From contig CALSFV010000277.1 in assembly GCA_943737045.1 (NCBI GenBank), positions 310,001-374,000 on the forward strand: 64,000 nucleotides of DNA, given 5' to 3'. The DNA is from Parapristionchus giblindavisi (taxonomy: Eukaryota > Nematoda > Chromadorea > Rhabditida > Diplogasteridae). Position numbers and translations under genes: made by a program. Shown one piece after another: positions 22,643 through 35,300 of this stretch (positions are counted from its first letter, which is position 1; every line of letters starts with the position of its first letter). The notes below the pieces were generated by a model. It searched no databases, was not told the origin of the DNA, and saw nothing but the letters and a program-made list of their open reading frames with translations.

Positions 22643-23347
22643 TAGGGTGGCGAGAATTGCTCTCGAATAAGCCTGTTTTGTAGTCTCTATCGAGTCGAGG
22701 TCGAATGGAGAGGATATTCGTTCCCCTTGGCAGTCTCTATCTCTCTCCCTCGGATAATCGTTTTTAGGTCGAATCGAGGTCGAGTCGAGCGTTTTTCAAG
22801 GCCGTGTTTGAACAAAACTAGACAAATTATGTATATTTGAAATCAGCATAACGAGATCTTTAAAATGATACACAATTCGCATCAAATAATTCAAATTCAA
22901 ATTTCTCTTTTTCTTTGATGAGTACCGTATCCCAATACATTAAATGGGATATGAGTGAGATTGAAGAGTTTAAATCTGATGACGAATTGGAACTTTAATA
23001 ATAGTTTTGCCATAATGATTGTTATCAAATTAATATTATTATTGTATCATAAACCAACAAATTATTAACAAAACATTTTTATGAAAAAAAATTGTTAAAT
23101 TTGGCTTCGTTTTATAGCACTTAATGAGCTCATGTCAGAAGTTTAAAAAGTTTTGAATTTGGTCAATGCAGTGCTGAGAAAAACCTTTCCATTCGATTTC
23201 GACTCGACTGTTTTTTGACTATTCGAGACAATGACCCCCTCTCCCGGCTCATTCGATGAGAGATAGATCGTAAATGCCTCTCTCCCCGATAACTCGGCCA
23301 AGACTGCCAGTGGGAACGAATACTCTTGCGCCATTCTTGCCACCCTA
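22643..23347. mobile_element. hAT-like non-autonomous element (705 bp)
   Basis: Flanked by a perfect 8-bp target duplication GTAGTCAC (22635-22642 and 23348-23355). The ends TAGGGTGGCGAGAATTG and CATTCTTGCCACCCTA are imperfect inverted repeats extending some 100 bp. Eight-base duplication plus a TAGGG-type end fits the hAT superfamily. No transposase; the 110-codon minus-strand ORF over it looks like a shadow. Confidence 0.8.
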
Positions 23348-23873
23348 GTAGTCACGGATGGAGATAATCTCTTTTTACAGCGAAAGATTATCGTGTAAAG
23401 ATTAATGAACAACAGCACAGCTTTATTTCCGACTTCAGCTTCGCTACGCTTTACCAAGTATGATAAATGTCTCAACTTTGGATTATCATACTTCGCTGCT
23501 TAGGTCAAACACCAAAAACTATTTGTGGATAAGCTCAACATTCAAAGATCCCATGACATTGTGTCATTAACTAGTATAATACAAATTTTACATTTTACAA
23601 TAAGTGCTTACAAATCTATGTACATACATACTACTACTAATAATAATAATATATCCTTTCAGCATATAGTATGCAGAGGGGGGCAAACCTATGTACATCT
23701 ATAAATTTTATTAATATAATTGAGATTGTAACAACTTTATCATCTAACTGGTGTTTAGCAGCTGGGTTTGCTTGAAAGATTCTTAATTATTTTTTGTGTA
23801 TGCGTGAACATTTCAAACTCATATTTTATTATAGGCTTTATAGTAATTGAAGTGCTGCAAATGAAAATATAAA

Positions 23874-26800
23874 TCAAAAAGCAGCCGAAACCACGGTTCT
23901 TCCATGCTTCACCACAGTCGTATCTTTGGCCCAAGATAGAGTGACACCACCCAGAACTGCTCGCCTTAATGATACCAAGTGACTTAATGATTTAGCGTCT
24001 TAAAGGGACTGAAACCTTTGTCAACGGTCTCTTTAGCGGTCCACGCTTTCTCGTTGTTAGATAACAGAGAAATAGTGTGTGCAATGAAGAGGCCATTGAG
24101 TGAGGTCACCCTCCCAAAGGTTAAGTAACAAATATGTAAATATTGACCGTATAAAATGCACTTGTTTATTTGGTACGAGAGTAGCCAACCACTGCCACAA
24201 TGAATTTCTTTGTTTAGAGAGAGAGCACTGGTGAGAGAGTAGGTAGATCAGAGAGAGCGAGGAAGCAAAGGAGGAAAGAGTGGGGAGTTAATCGATAGTT
24301 CTTCCTCTGTTTAGCAGCAGTAGCAATGCAATTATGCAAGTACGTTTTATACGGACAATAACAAGGTTAAGAACAAATAAATAAGAAGAATTAAGTATAG
24401 AACCTGAGTGAATGAGCAAAAGACATAATGGTCCAGAATGGTAGAGTGGTTGAGATGGCAACAACCAGTGTCCCCGAGTAGGCAAGGAATATGAGATGAG
24501 TGATCGATACGATTACCTGTAAATATGATAAAACCACATAAAACTAAATATGATGAAACCACGAGAAATCAGCCCACGCGTGGGTTAGATTTTAAAAATT
24601 TGGAAAACGGCTAGGCGCACGAAACACCAAAGACATTGTATCAAGAAAAAATTAAAGGAACTTGAAAATTTTAGTAAAAACCACTTTACTTTTTTTGCGA
24701 AGTCTTTCTCTTTTTTTCCTTTTTTAACCGCTTTATTGTATATGAATAATTAATTTTATTGTTAGACTAATCTTACAATTGTCAATATAATAAAATCATC
24801 CGTATCTATTTTGCACTTATCAATTTTTTTCTGTGGGATTTTTCCATTTAGGTCAATTAGTTACTTATTTTCATAAGAAGCCTAATAACGAACAAAACAA
24901 AGTTTGTTTTGTCTACATATATTCTTTCAAAAAGGTGTAGAGTATCTGAGGATAGCTTTTCATTAAGAACTTTGCTGAAGAATTGAAGAAAATATAGAAA
25001 TGCGATCCCCTTTTATCACACTTCAGATCCAGTGATTTCACTTAATAGTTGATCTTGAGAAAAGTGTTAAACTGGGAAAACTGAAAGACCAACCACAATG
25101 ATGTCATGTAGTAAATGGACGACGAAGGAGATGAAGGACGAGATGAGGAGACCTTCAATAATTTCCGCCTTTCAGTTGATTTAAAGGAACACCCAGATCT
25201 AATTTCAGACTATCCGTTCTGGCAATGCTCTCTCACTTTCGTTGTCTGTGAGAGAGCATTGCCAGAGTTTAAAATTAGCCCAGTGTGCGACCTTTAATGA
25301 ACCTAAAGCAGAATAAATTCGTACCTTGCTCCGGTCGATTTTTCCCTTTCGCTTCGAATTCTTTTCTCATCCTCGCAAAAGCTACACATATAGCAGTGTT
25401 AACGATAAAAGTAACGAATGCACAAGCGTTTTGGAGATATCGAACACCGTGATACTTGAAGAGTAAGAATTTCAATTACTGTTTTAATTATTATTTCAAT
25501 TAATTAAAAAGAATATAACGGAAGGTTGAAATAGCTGTATTCAGGTACAGTGTAGCCTAAAAGTCATGGGACACTTTTTCTACTTTTCATAACTTTTGAT
25601 CCAGGAAAGCAATCAAGCTGATCTTTTGAGTCAACGTACAGAATTTATCAAGGGATACAACCATGATGTGTTGGTGTAATTAAATTAGTTCACTGTTGCA
25701 TAGTAATGATTCTATCGAAATACTCTTTTTTGAAAAATTACATTTCTTTGGTGAAAGGCGCTGTTCTTCTGAATCACTGTGAGAGTGTAAACATATAATA
25801 GGGCTGCACAGTCAAACAATCCGGAATGGCTCTGACTCCGATTTCGAGCTGTAACTTTGTTGCAACTTTGACCGCCAAAACTTATAACTCAGCTTCTAGA
25901 TGTGCTAACGACCCGCTCTAAGTGCTGAAATGATGCTAGTGGCGAGTAACCTTTATCCCCAGATTATGGTAGTCAAAGCTCGACATTTGCCCTCGGGGCA
26001 TAAAATAATTTTTTTGAAGGAGGACTGAATTTGAGACTCTACCGTTCAGAGGGCGGGTCTTCTAAAAATATGGCTCCTGCGCAAGCAGCTTAGCAATGTA
26101 TCATATATTTATTTCCCTTATTTTGGTTTAGTTCCGATTCCTTTCAGAACCGTAGCAAAAGTTATGCTGAGGTCTACTCGATGCTTGCTCTTGTGCTTTC
26201 TCCTTCACTTCTCTCGTTCCCGGTCCTCTATTGATGAAATCTTTTATTTTCACATCACCTATGCATGTTAGAGATGTTCACAAAAGTTTGTATACTATTG
26301 CTGAACTTCAATCTTTGAGCTTTGTATTTTGATCTTTGATCGCTGAAACCGAGTAGACCTCAGCATAACTTTAGCTACGGGTCTAAAAGGAATCGGAACT
26401 AAACCAAAATAAGGGAAATAAATATATGATACATTACAAAGCTGCTTGCGCAGGAGCCATATTTTTAGAAGACCCGCCCTCTGAACGGTAGGGTCTCAAA
26501 TTCAGTCCTCCTTCAAAAAAATTATTTTATGCCCTGATGGCAAATGTCGAGCTTTGACTACCATAATCTGGGGATAAACGTTACTCGCCACTAGCATCAT
26601 TTCAGCACTTAGAGCGGGTCGTTAGCACATCTAGAAGCTGAGTTATAAATTTTGAGGGTCAAAGTTGCAACAAAGCTACAGCTCGAAATCGGAGTCAGAG
26701 CCATTCCGGATTGTTTCACAGTGCAGCCCTATTATATGTCTACACTCTCACAGTGATTCAGAAGAACAGCGCCTTTCACCAAAGAAATGTAATTTTTCAA

Positions 26801-29800
26801 AAAAGTGTATTTCGATAGAATCAGTACAATGCAACAGTGAACTAATTTAATTACACCAACACATCATGGTTGTATCCCTTGATAAATTCTGTACATTGAT
26901 TCAAAAGATCAGCTTGATTGCTTTCCTGGATCAAAAGTTATAAAAAGTTGAAAAAGCGTCCCATGACTTTTAGGCTACACTGTATATGTAGTCAGGCAAA
27001 ACAATGATAATATTGTGCATAAGATGAACGATATATTAAATTAATAGTAATATAATAAATAATTATTTTGATTATTTCTAATTTCTTACACGATAGTTAT
27101 CCGGTAACATCGGAATATACCCATACAAATTATCGCCAACTTCGATCTGAAATTATGCTTTATTATATTAAATTATTGTTCAAAACACAGACAACCCTGA
27201 TACCGATTTCATGCATTCATAACTATTATCATATAATAATTTATTGAAATGACACCCAATCTAATTTGAAAGTCTCCGCTCTGGCAATGCCCTCTCGTAA
27301 ACATATAACGCGTTGCCAGAGCGGAGATTATCAAATTAGCCTTTAACGATAAACGTACTTTAACATAATTATAACCACTGAAGAGCAACGGAATTGACAC
27401 GGCTATGCTTACGATGAAGGATGAAATGATGGATATTACGAAGAAGTGCCCTTCGTACTGGAAAAGTATACTCCGCAATTTTAGGGGTGCCAATAATTTG
27501 GTCGAAGTGGGGCCAATAATTTGGTGGATCGTAAAAGTTGACTCTAAAATTTGGCTACCAGACAAGCCCCACTTTTAAAGTTGAGTCAATAATTTGGTGG
27601 TTGAGCCAATAATTTGGTTCGAAGTGGGGCTAAAATTTTAGACTAAAATAACAGCCCCACTTCGAACCAAATTATTGGCTCAACCACCAAATTATTGACC
27701 CAACTTAAAAGTGGGGCTTGTCTGGTAGCCAAATTTTAGGCACCCAAAAATGTTCGACCAAATTATTGGCCCACCTAAAATTGCGGAGTACAATAATAAG
27801 AATACAATCAATAAAATCATTTCTTACATAGAGGTTACTTATGGGACAAATACATAGAAATATTAAAACGTGCACAAAATTTTAAAAATAAAATTTAAAT
27901 GCGAAAAAAAATAGACTTTCAATCAGTCTTTATCAGGTTCACATTGTTGTCTAGGTGCATCTTCGTTAATATACACGGAGAGCGAACGTAATTATTCGGT
28001 ACGAGAAGTACTTCCATTACGTATTTCGCGTTTTGGGAAAATGCGCCGTTTTGAACTCTTGGGCTTATGCCCAGGGACCAGAAATCTCTGCTACAGTAGG
28101 ATTATCTCTTTCTCTGCGTCTATGTTCTCATCTCCATCTCTTTGGCGACATATTTTTAAAGATGGAGGCCCTCGAATGGCTATGCAAATGATAACATATC
28201 AGCTATTCAAGAGCTAAATGATATGCGAGAAATTAGAACTTCCATCCGTGCATCCCTTGGTGTAGTGGTAAATGCGCTGTTTTGTAAGCGCAACGTCGCG
28301 GGTTCGAAACCTATTGCCGAACTTTCTTATTTTCAAAATTTGGCGCCTTTGCCTGTACATCAAACATGATTCATTCATGATTCTAGCGATCAATAAGATA
28401 AAATAGCATAAACTAATTTATGTAAGATATCACGCCTGTCACGAGAGAATTGAGCTGAGAGTGGGAATGAAGAAAAATGGTGAAATGAGTTAGGACCATT
28501 TTTGGACATCTCTAGGCATGCCCTACCAGCCCTCAAAGTCTCATTATGCAATTTTTATTTTGGGGCTCGATACACCGGTTCGGTAAGGTGAAGTCCCAAC
28601 TTTGAGCACAAATTTCTCGCTTCTGGTGCGTTTTAGCGAAAAAGTGTCACAAGAGTGACCCTTGATCTTTTTTCGAGCTCTATCGATCTAAACAAACCAG
28701 AAGTCATGAAAATGTTTCAGAACAGAGTTACACTTTGAAGCAAATAACTCAAAAATTTAGGAAAAGGAGGTGCTCTTCTTCCAGTATGTTATTAAGTTTT
28801 TCATGCGCTTTCGAATGAGGGGCTTGCGAAAAAAATACGTTAATGCGTTCTTATGGTTCATCCCCTTGTTAATTTCCTGATGATTTGAAGTCATTTTCGC
28901 CCAACCATAATCTCTCAATTCACACACTCTCTCGCCGGTGAGTGAAAGAAATACAGGGAAGAGAAAGGGAGAAAACGATATGTTTCATTCCGCACCGCGC
29001 GCTCGAGACCGTGCGGTGCAGAATAGAATGGAATGGAATGAAAAGGAATGGGCGAGAGAGTGTGTGAAACGAGAGATTGTTGGTGGCGAAAATGACTTCA
29101 TATCATCAGGAAATTTCCAAGGGGATGAACCGTACGAACGCATTAACGTATTTTTTTCGCAAGCCCCTCATTCGAAAGCGCATGAAAAACTTAATAACAT
29201 ACTGGAAGAAGAGCACCTCCTTTTCCTAAATTTTTGAGTTATTTGCTTCGAAGTGTAGCTCTGTTCTGAGACATTTTCTGGACCTCTGGTTTGTTTAGAT
29301 CGATAGAGCTCGAAAAAAGATCGGGGGTCACTCTTGTGACACTTTTCGCTAAAACGCACCAGAAGCGAGAAATTCGTGTTCAAAGTTGGGACTTGACCAT
29401 ACTGAACCGGTGTATTGGGCCCAAAAATGAAAATTGAATACTGGAACTTTGGGGGCTGTTAGGGCATGCCTAGAGATGACCAAAAATGGTCCTAACTCAT
29501 TTCACCATTTTCGCTCTATTCCCATGAATTGTAAATTTAGCTCAATTCTCTCGTGACAGGCGTGATATGCAGAATAACTTTTGCTATCTTTCTGTCTTCA
29601 CAGTTTGTTCACGAAAATATTGCTCGGACACCACCTTTAAGAAATATCACATCTTACTTTACCCATGATACAGTAAAAAGGCCCGATAAAAAAGAAAATG
29701 AGCGAGAAAAAATGATTCTGTCTAAACTTTTTTAAATATTTTTTATTTTTTCTCTTTTTAAAGGTGGAGTCCGGCGAATATTTTCGTGAACAAACTGTTA

Positions 29801-31452
29801 AGACAAAAAAAGATAGCAAAAGTTATTCTGCATACCGTACAAAAATTCTGTTATGCTAACTCAACTTACTGATCGCTAGAATCATGAATGAATCATGCTT
29901 GATATAAAGGCAAAGGCGCGAAAATTTGAAAATAAGAAAGTTCGGCAACAGAGTTCGAACCGGGGCGTTACGTTAACTAGGCAGCGCATTTAGAACTACG
30001 CCAAGGAATACATGCATAAACGTGCTAATTTCTTGCATATCATTTATCCCTTGCCTAGCCGATATGTTACACATTTCCATCTTTAAAGGGAGCGTAACCT
30101 CACTCAATGGTCTCTTCGACGCGCAATGCTCTCTCGTTGTTAGAGAACTGAAAAATAGTGTGCGCAATGGAGAGACCGTTGAGTGAGGTTACGCTCCCTT
30201 TAACGTTTTCAGGGCACAAGAATGAAAATCGAACAAAAAAATGTATTATCACCTTATCCAGTAAATAACGATAATTGAGCGACATAAATCGATTGATGGA
30301 AATGACTAAATGGGTCTGCCACATCATCGACATCACGGAATCTTGTGTGAATTTCAGAATGGGAGGAAGATATGTGGACCTCATCCAAGTGTAAAATGAA
30401 TAGGTTGAAGGCCAATTAGCGAATTGAACCATAATCAATAAGTGAATGTAGATCAGAAAGTCCTGACAAGGGAATCCTTTCAGCTCGCGGAAACCAATCC
30501 AGATGAAAATTTGCAGAGGCATTGTTGAAGGCGATAGAAAATGATATGTGAAGTCGAAAAATGCAGCAGGGCAATACCCTAGCCACAGCATCTATCCAAA
30601 CTTGGTCAAACTTAGCGCGCATTCGCCGCATTCTGAAGCAATGAGAGAGACCTTATTGGTGGCGCAGTTCCTTCGTACAACAGCTTTGATGTTATCTTTT
30701 CGGAATATTTTTGTCTGTAATGTACGAGATTCTTTCCAATGCATTCACCAATCAAGTTTATACCTTTCTTCAGAGATAGGGACAATAAATTCAAATTGTT
30801 TGCGGCGAATGCGCGCCAAGTCTGACCAAGTTTGGATGGATGCTGCGGCTCGGGTATTGCCCTGCTGCATTTTTCGACTTCACATATCATTTTCTATTGC
30901 TTTCAACAATGCCTGTGCAAATTTTCATCTGGATTGCTTTCCGCGAGCTGAAAGGATTCCCTTGTGAGCAGAAAAAAAATCATACAGGAATTTCAAATAA
31001 TTCGAAATTCTTCTCTCTGGCAATCTCTCTCGCTTTCTTAGATTACGAGAGTGTAACCAGAGCGGCGAGTTAAATTAGCTCGGGTTTGATTTTAATACTT
31101 TGTTATTGTCAAACGAAATGATCAAAGAATAAAATATAATTAATTAGTTAATTAATAATTAAATAAACTCTACCATAATTCCACTGACAACAAACAACTT
31201 CATAATGTATCGTGTCTTGAACATTTTCATTGTCAATATTTTGAAGTAAACAAAAGCAGCCATGGGAAATGTCACAGTTCCAGCCAGAATGAGTACAGCA
31301 GTAAAACACATATCAATTTTATCAAGTAGAGCACTCTGTAAAATTAGATTTTTAACATATTTTTCACAATATAATGATAAATATCAATAGAAATATTCTT
31401 AAACCTGTTCAAAATCGACGTCATCTTCACCAGACGATTCAGAGTCACCCAT
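23874..31452 (-). CDS. Seven-TM chemoreceptor, second Srg-type family (gene H)
   Basis: Nine exons in transcript order: 31405-31452, 31174-31335, 30253-30462, 27359-27457, 27090-27146, 25325-25454, 25094-25152, 24404-24516, 23874-23964. They join to an open 322-residue protein paralogous to gene G, with the same phases. Landmarks are KMFKTRYIMKLFVVSGIMDF across exons 2-3, VISINRFMSL at the end of span 3, VGDNLYGYIPMLPD in the loop before span 5, ARMRKEF after span 5 and TTLPFWTIMSFAHSLRR in span 7. The last exon was found by its conservation with G. Intron 3 is 2.8 kb and intron 5 is 1.6 kb, both filled with fold-back elements. The exon 3 acceptor lies at the edge of such an element. No stop or frameshift was found. 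Confidence 0.8.
24000..24118. repeat. Fold-back MITE type 2, last intron of gene H
   Basis: A more diverged type 2 copy beginning TTAAAGGGACTGAAACC. It is at the same place as 32472-32594 in gene G, just after the shared AGTGACTTAATGATT. Confidence 0.7.
25181..25297. repeat. Fold-back MITE type 1 filling intron 6 of gene H
   Basis: TTTAAAGGAACACCC at the left and GTGTGCGACCTTTAA at the right with a long CTCTGGCAATGCTCTCTC-type stem. It takes up 117 of the 172 bp of the intron; gene G has the same arrangement. Confidence 0.8.
25548..26982. mobile_element. 1.4-kb Tc1-end fold-back element
   Basis: TA at 25546-25547 and 26983-26984 flanks the ends CAGTGTAGCCTAAAAGTCAT and its complement. The CAGTG start and TA target fit Tc1/mariner. 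The arms, each about 620 bp, are near-perfect inverted copies; the ~200-bp centre shows no transposase. Inserted in intron 5 of gene H. A single-arm relic of the same family lies at 39145-39470. Confidence 0.88.
27246..27347. repeat. Fold-back MITE type 1, intron 4 of gene H
   Basis: A short hairpin with AGTCTCCGCTCTGGCAATGC facing TTGCCAGAGCGGAGAT; the end motifs are eroded (GAAATGACACCC / GCCTTTAAC). Confidence 0.7.
27471..27788. repeat. 318-bp fold-back element with TA flanks
   Basis: Ends CTCCGCAATTTTAGG and CCTAAAATTGCGGAG, each next to TA. The arms contain repeated AATAATTTGGT units and AAGTGGGGC blocks facing their complements. Located 13 bp from exon 4 of gene H, in intron 3. Confidence 0.8.
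28155..29639 (+). repeat. tRNA-like TIR element split by a fold-back transposon
   Basis: Left part 28155-28429 starts TTAAAGATGGAGGCCC and contains the best tRNA-like module: TGGTGTAGTGGTAAATGCGC, a small stem-loop, then GCGGGTTCGAAACC, matching A- and B-box patterns. Right part 29566-29639 ends GGACACCACCTTTAA. A 1.1-kb palindrome has inserted between them. Confidence 0.8.
28430..29565. mobile_element. 1.1-kb TA-flanked fold-back, nested insertion
   Basis: Flanked by TA at 28428-28429 and 29566-29567. Ends TCACGCCTGTCACGAGAGAA and its complement. Arms of about 480 bp pair with roughly 95 percent identity by eye; the ~150-bp centre holds GAGAGAGTGTG-type repeats. No transposase. Comparison with uninterrupted tRNA-like copies shows it entered one of them, so it is the younger insertion. 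Confidence 0.88.
29757..30086 (-). repeat. tRNA-like TIR element, opposite orientation
   Basis: TTAAAGGTGGAGTCCGGCG at the left and TTTCCATCTTTAAAG at the right, with a complement B-box GAGTTCGAACCG. It runs directly into the type 2 MITE at 30081 through a shared TTTAAAGG. Confidence 0.75.
30081..30205. repeat. Fold-back MITE type 2, intron 3 of gene H
   Basis: CTTTAAAGGGAGCGTAACC at the left and GGTTACGCTCCCTTTAA at the right. Arms are almost perfectly paired and nearly identical to 20369-20491. Confidence 0.85.
30467..30964. repeat. ~500-bp fold-back bordering an exon acceptor of gene H
   Basis: Ends CAAGGGAATCCTTTCAGC and its complement. Arms of about 180 bp carry GAAAATGATATGTGAAGTCG and GCAGCAGGGCAATACCC facing their complements. 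A second copy is at about 57240-57600. Its left edge lies four bases from the exon 3 acceptor. Confidence 0.8.
30990..31095. repeat. Fold-back MITE type 1, intron 2 of gene H
   Basis: Decayed left arm; recognisable CTCTGGCAATCTCTCTCGC stem and GCGGCGAGTTAAATTAGCTCGG right arm pieces. Gene G has one in the same intron. Confidence 0.6.
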
Positions 31453-32361
31453 TATCTAGCGATTAGGTCCTTCGGACAGAATTGGCCTTGATTATCACTG
31501 GCCTAGCAGTGCTCACCCGCTTCGTGAGCCTTGAATAACGGGTTGCACCTTTACATTTACCATCGCCTAGAGGGACGATAGGACCGAAATGGAAATGATA
31601 GTAATGACACGCTAGCGAACAGATTGAGACGTCTTATTATATCTAGTGTGAATGTTGTAGACATGTCGTGGGCGATGTTTGAGAGTTTGGGGTACGAACA
31701 CACTCAGAGGTACTACGTATACATATGTAGACAGTTGAATCTCCTTTCTGGCTATAGTCTCTCACCTTATTTGTCTGCGAGAGCGCTTGGACAGAGCTAT
31801 TTCTTGATATATTGATATCATTATTTTACCATATTAACGAATGGGCCCTTTTTTAAAAAAATGAAAATATATATCAGTGGCAGAAGAATGAGTATTTTTA
31901 CCTGTCCCTGACTCTTCTAAACTTAAGTACTAGTGATAAATGTATTGTATTGTATTGTATGTTATCATATCTACCCCTTGTCTCCTATCTCTTCCTTTTC
32001 ATCTCTTATCTCCCAAAGGGTCGCTACGGTATCTTTTGTAAATTGTGGATGAGAAATGGACTACGAGAGGGGATGATAGATGACCTGTTAGGGACTACCA
32101 AGAAGGAGAGGGAGAGGTTATCCTAGAAATGAAGAATTGACAAAAAAAAAGAAATGTGAATAATCACTTGAATATATATCATACATGGACTTTGGTCCAT
32201 TATTCTTCTAATTTTAAAAGCGTTTAAATAATCGTTTGTGGTGATAAACATATTTCTCTTTATTTCAAATTTCACTCGATTCTTCAGGATTTATTTAATG
32301 TATGTGAACATTTTATTAACTCATAATTTATCAAAGTCAATATACTAATCGAAGTGCCATA
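31453..32361. other. Intergenic DNA between genes H and G
   Basis: No gene. The block around 31970-32130 (TTGTCTCCTATCTC, then GATGATAGATGACCTGTTAG and GGGACTACCAAGAAGG) recurs at about 36720-36910 upstream of gene G. The G/H duplication unit therefore includes the 5' flank. A TGTAT microsatellite is at about 31940-31965. Confidence 0.6.
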
Positions 32362-35300
32362 TCAAAAAGCAATTCTTCCTGGCATCACCATGGGCGTGCA
32401 TTTGCCCAAAGATAGAGAGATACCACTCAGAACTGCTCGCCTTAATGATAGTTAGTGACTTAATGATTAAACGAGAGGGAGCGTAACTTCTCTCAATGGT
32501 CTCTTCGACGCGCAATGCTCTCTCGTTGTTAGAGAACAGAGAAATAGTGTGCGCAATGAAGAGGCCATTGAGAGAGGTTACGTTCCCTTTAAATGGAGAG
32601 TAGCCTTTGTCAATTTACACGTTTAACTAGTGGGTGACTCTCACCACGACGTTACAATGGTGGTAATAATCGTCAGATTTAATAACTTTTGCATACTATG
32701 ATATGAAAAAGTTATTAAATTCTGTCTCATTCCTTCTGATCTTGAAGCATTTCCCTACACTGATTGATTTAAATTCCAAATACAGGAGAGCTGTGCTTCG
32801 TTTTGAGAGTCTACACCACATGAGGTGCTCCTTTTCAAGGCATTTAACCTACTCTATTAGACAATGGTAACTCTCCCATTATACAATAAGAATGATGTAT
32901 AGGACCTGAGTGAATGAGCAAAAGCCATCATGGTCCAGAACGGAAGGGTGGTTGTTACTGCAGCAACGAATGTTCCCGTGTACGATAGGAATATGAGATG
33001 AGTCATCGATACGATTAACTATAAATATGATAAAAATACTGTAAAATGTATAAATAATTAATTTTTAAAAGCGATGAATAGATGTACAAAAAATGAAAAG
33101 AAAGAAAAATAACGAAAATGGTCGGATCGCTCACAATCGCTCGCTCAAAATCTAGATCGGCCTGATCCATTCAGATCCATTCCCACCGTTCTACAACGAT
33201 TTTACATGCACGATATGGTACCTCAGCGCGCCCTGACTAATCAGTCATTTATCGATAATCCGTTGTATAAAAACAAATTATGGGGATGAATAGTATTGTC
33301 AGTAACATCTGTGTATTCTCTCAATTTTTTCGGTCAGATTATTTTCCGTTTTGGCCTATTCGTTATTCATTTCCATATAAAACCTCATAACAAACAAAAA
33401 CTAAGTTTGTATTATATAAAGACCAACCCCAAGTATATCATGTAGTAAGTGAATGATGAAGGATACGAAAGACAAAGCGAGGAGACCTACAATCATTTTA
33501 ATATTTTTGTAAGTGGGCACATCCCGAGCCAATTTGAAACTCTCCGCTCTGGCAATACACTCTCTCTTGCTTTATTTGTCTTCGAGAGAGCATGACCAGA
33601 GTGGAGAGTCAAATTAGCTCAAAAGTCGTACCTTGTTCCGGTCGATTTTTCTGTTTCACTTCGAATTCTTTCCTCATCCTAGCAAATGCTACACATATTG
33701 CAGAGTTAAAAATTAAGGTAAGAAAGGCACAAGCGTTTTTGAGATATCGAACTCCGCGATACTTAATGAATAAAAGTAGATTAAATAAATTATTTCAATA
33801 ATTTCTTCACATTGGTTACCCCATATTCATCCGGCAACATCGGAATATACCCATACAAATTATCGCCAACTTCGATCTGAAATCAGTGTAAATATCCGTG
33901 GACACCAACGGCCATTCATCGACAACAATAATTATTGTTATCTTATTGTTAATGTCCATTTGTATATTTTATCAAGGATCATGTGCACGAAAAGTGAAAA
34001 AAATAATGATAACGATAGAAAAGAGTTTTTTTGATGATGAAACAGTTTGCGTAAGACTCGACTCAAATTTTGGGGATCGGGGTTCTCAAGAGTGAACGGT
34101 GGTCGTGCTCATTTTGCACCTAGAGCCACCGTTGGGGCCAGACGACTTCGCATTGAAATGGCGTTTTTAGTCATTTCTCGTCGCACCATGGAGATAAAAT
34201 TTGCAGGCTACGCACCCCAGAGCAGAATTTGATGGTCAGCTTGAGAACCCCGATCGCCAAAATTTGATTTTTTGATTCTTACGTAATCGGCGTCAAATAT
34301 TTCTTCTCCATCATCTTCCGTGATGAAAAGCGATATCAAAGATCAAAGATTAAAGATTAAAGATTAAATATATACCTACCTTAACATAAGAATATCCACT
34401 GAACAGCAGAGGAGTTGATACAGCTATGCTTAGAATGAGGGACGATATGATGGAGATTACGAAGAAGTGCCATTCGTACTGGAATACACAGTGAAAAAAA
34501 TCCCTTCTATTGTGCGCACTAAAAAATAGTGGAAAACGGAAAATGGCGATTTTCCAGGGTCTAAAAATGTACACAGGGAAACCGAAAATGGATAAAAAGG
34601 TGAGAGAATTCAAATTCTGAGCCCAAATTTCATTTTTCTGCGTTTAGAAGTATTAGAACTTGAATTCCTACTTAAAATCCTTCTTAAAATCGCAGAAAAT
34701 CGCATTTAGAAGGTCAGAATTTGAATTCACGCACCTTTTTTCGCGCCCGCGAATTCCAATTTTCGGTTTTCCAGTGTACTTTTTTAGACCCTGGAAAGTC
34801 GCCATTTTCCGTTTTCCGCTATTTTTTTAGAGCGCCATGAAATATACTTGTATAAGAAAATGACGGGCTCTAAGGAACGGAAGTCGCTAAAAGGCTAGAT
34901 CACGCACAACTCGATTGCCTCTCAGCTGCCTCTCACCTAACGTAAGGCAATCATTCCCGTATTGGTGAGGGAATATGGTTGAATTCCCTTATCTATGAGG
35001 GAAGAATTCCGTATAGACTTTGAGGTCCTGAAAACCCTAAAACAAAATTTTAAGATCACCTTATCCAATAAATATCGATGTTTGAGCGACATAAATCGAT
35101 TGATGGAAATGACCAAATGGGTCTGCCACATCATCGACATCACGGAATCTTGTAGGAATTTGAGAATCGGAGGAAAGTATGTAGTGTTCAGCCAAGTGTA
35201 AAATGAATAGGTTGATGGCCAATTGGCGAATTGAACTGTGATCAAGCATAGACTGTAGATGAGAAAGTCCTACAAAACTAATCGTTCATGATATGATTGC

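Noticed and set aside
23143..23475. 110-codon minus-strand ORF
   Set aside because: Runs across the border and inverted repeats of the hAT-like element at 22643-23347; no domain seen.
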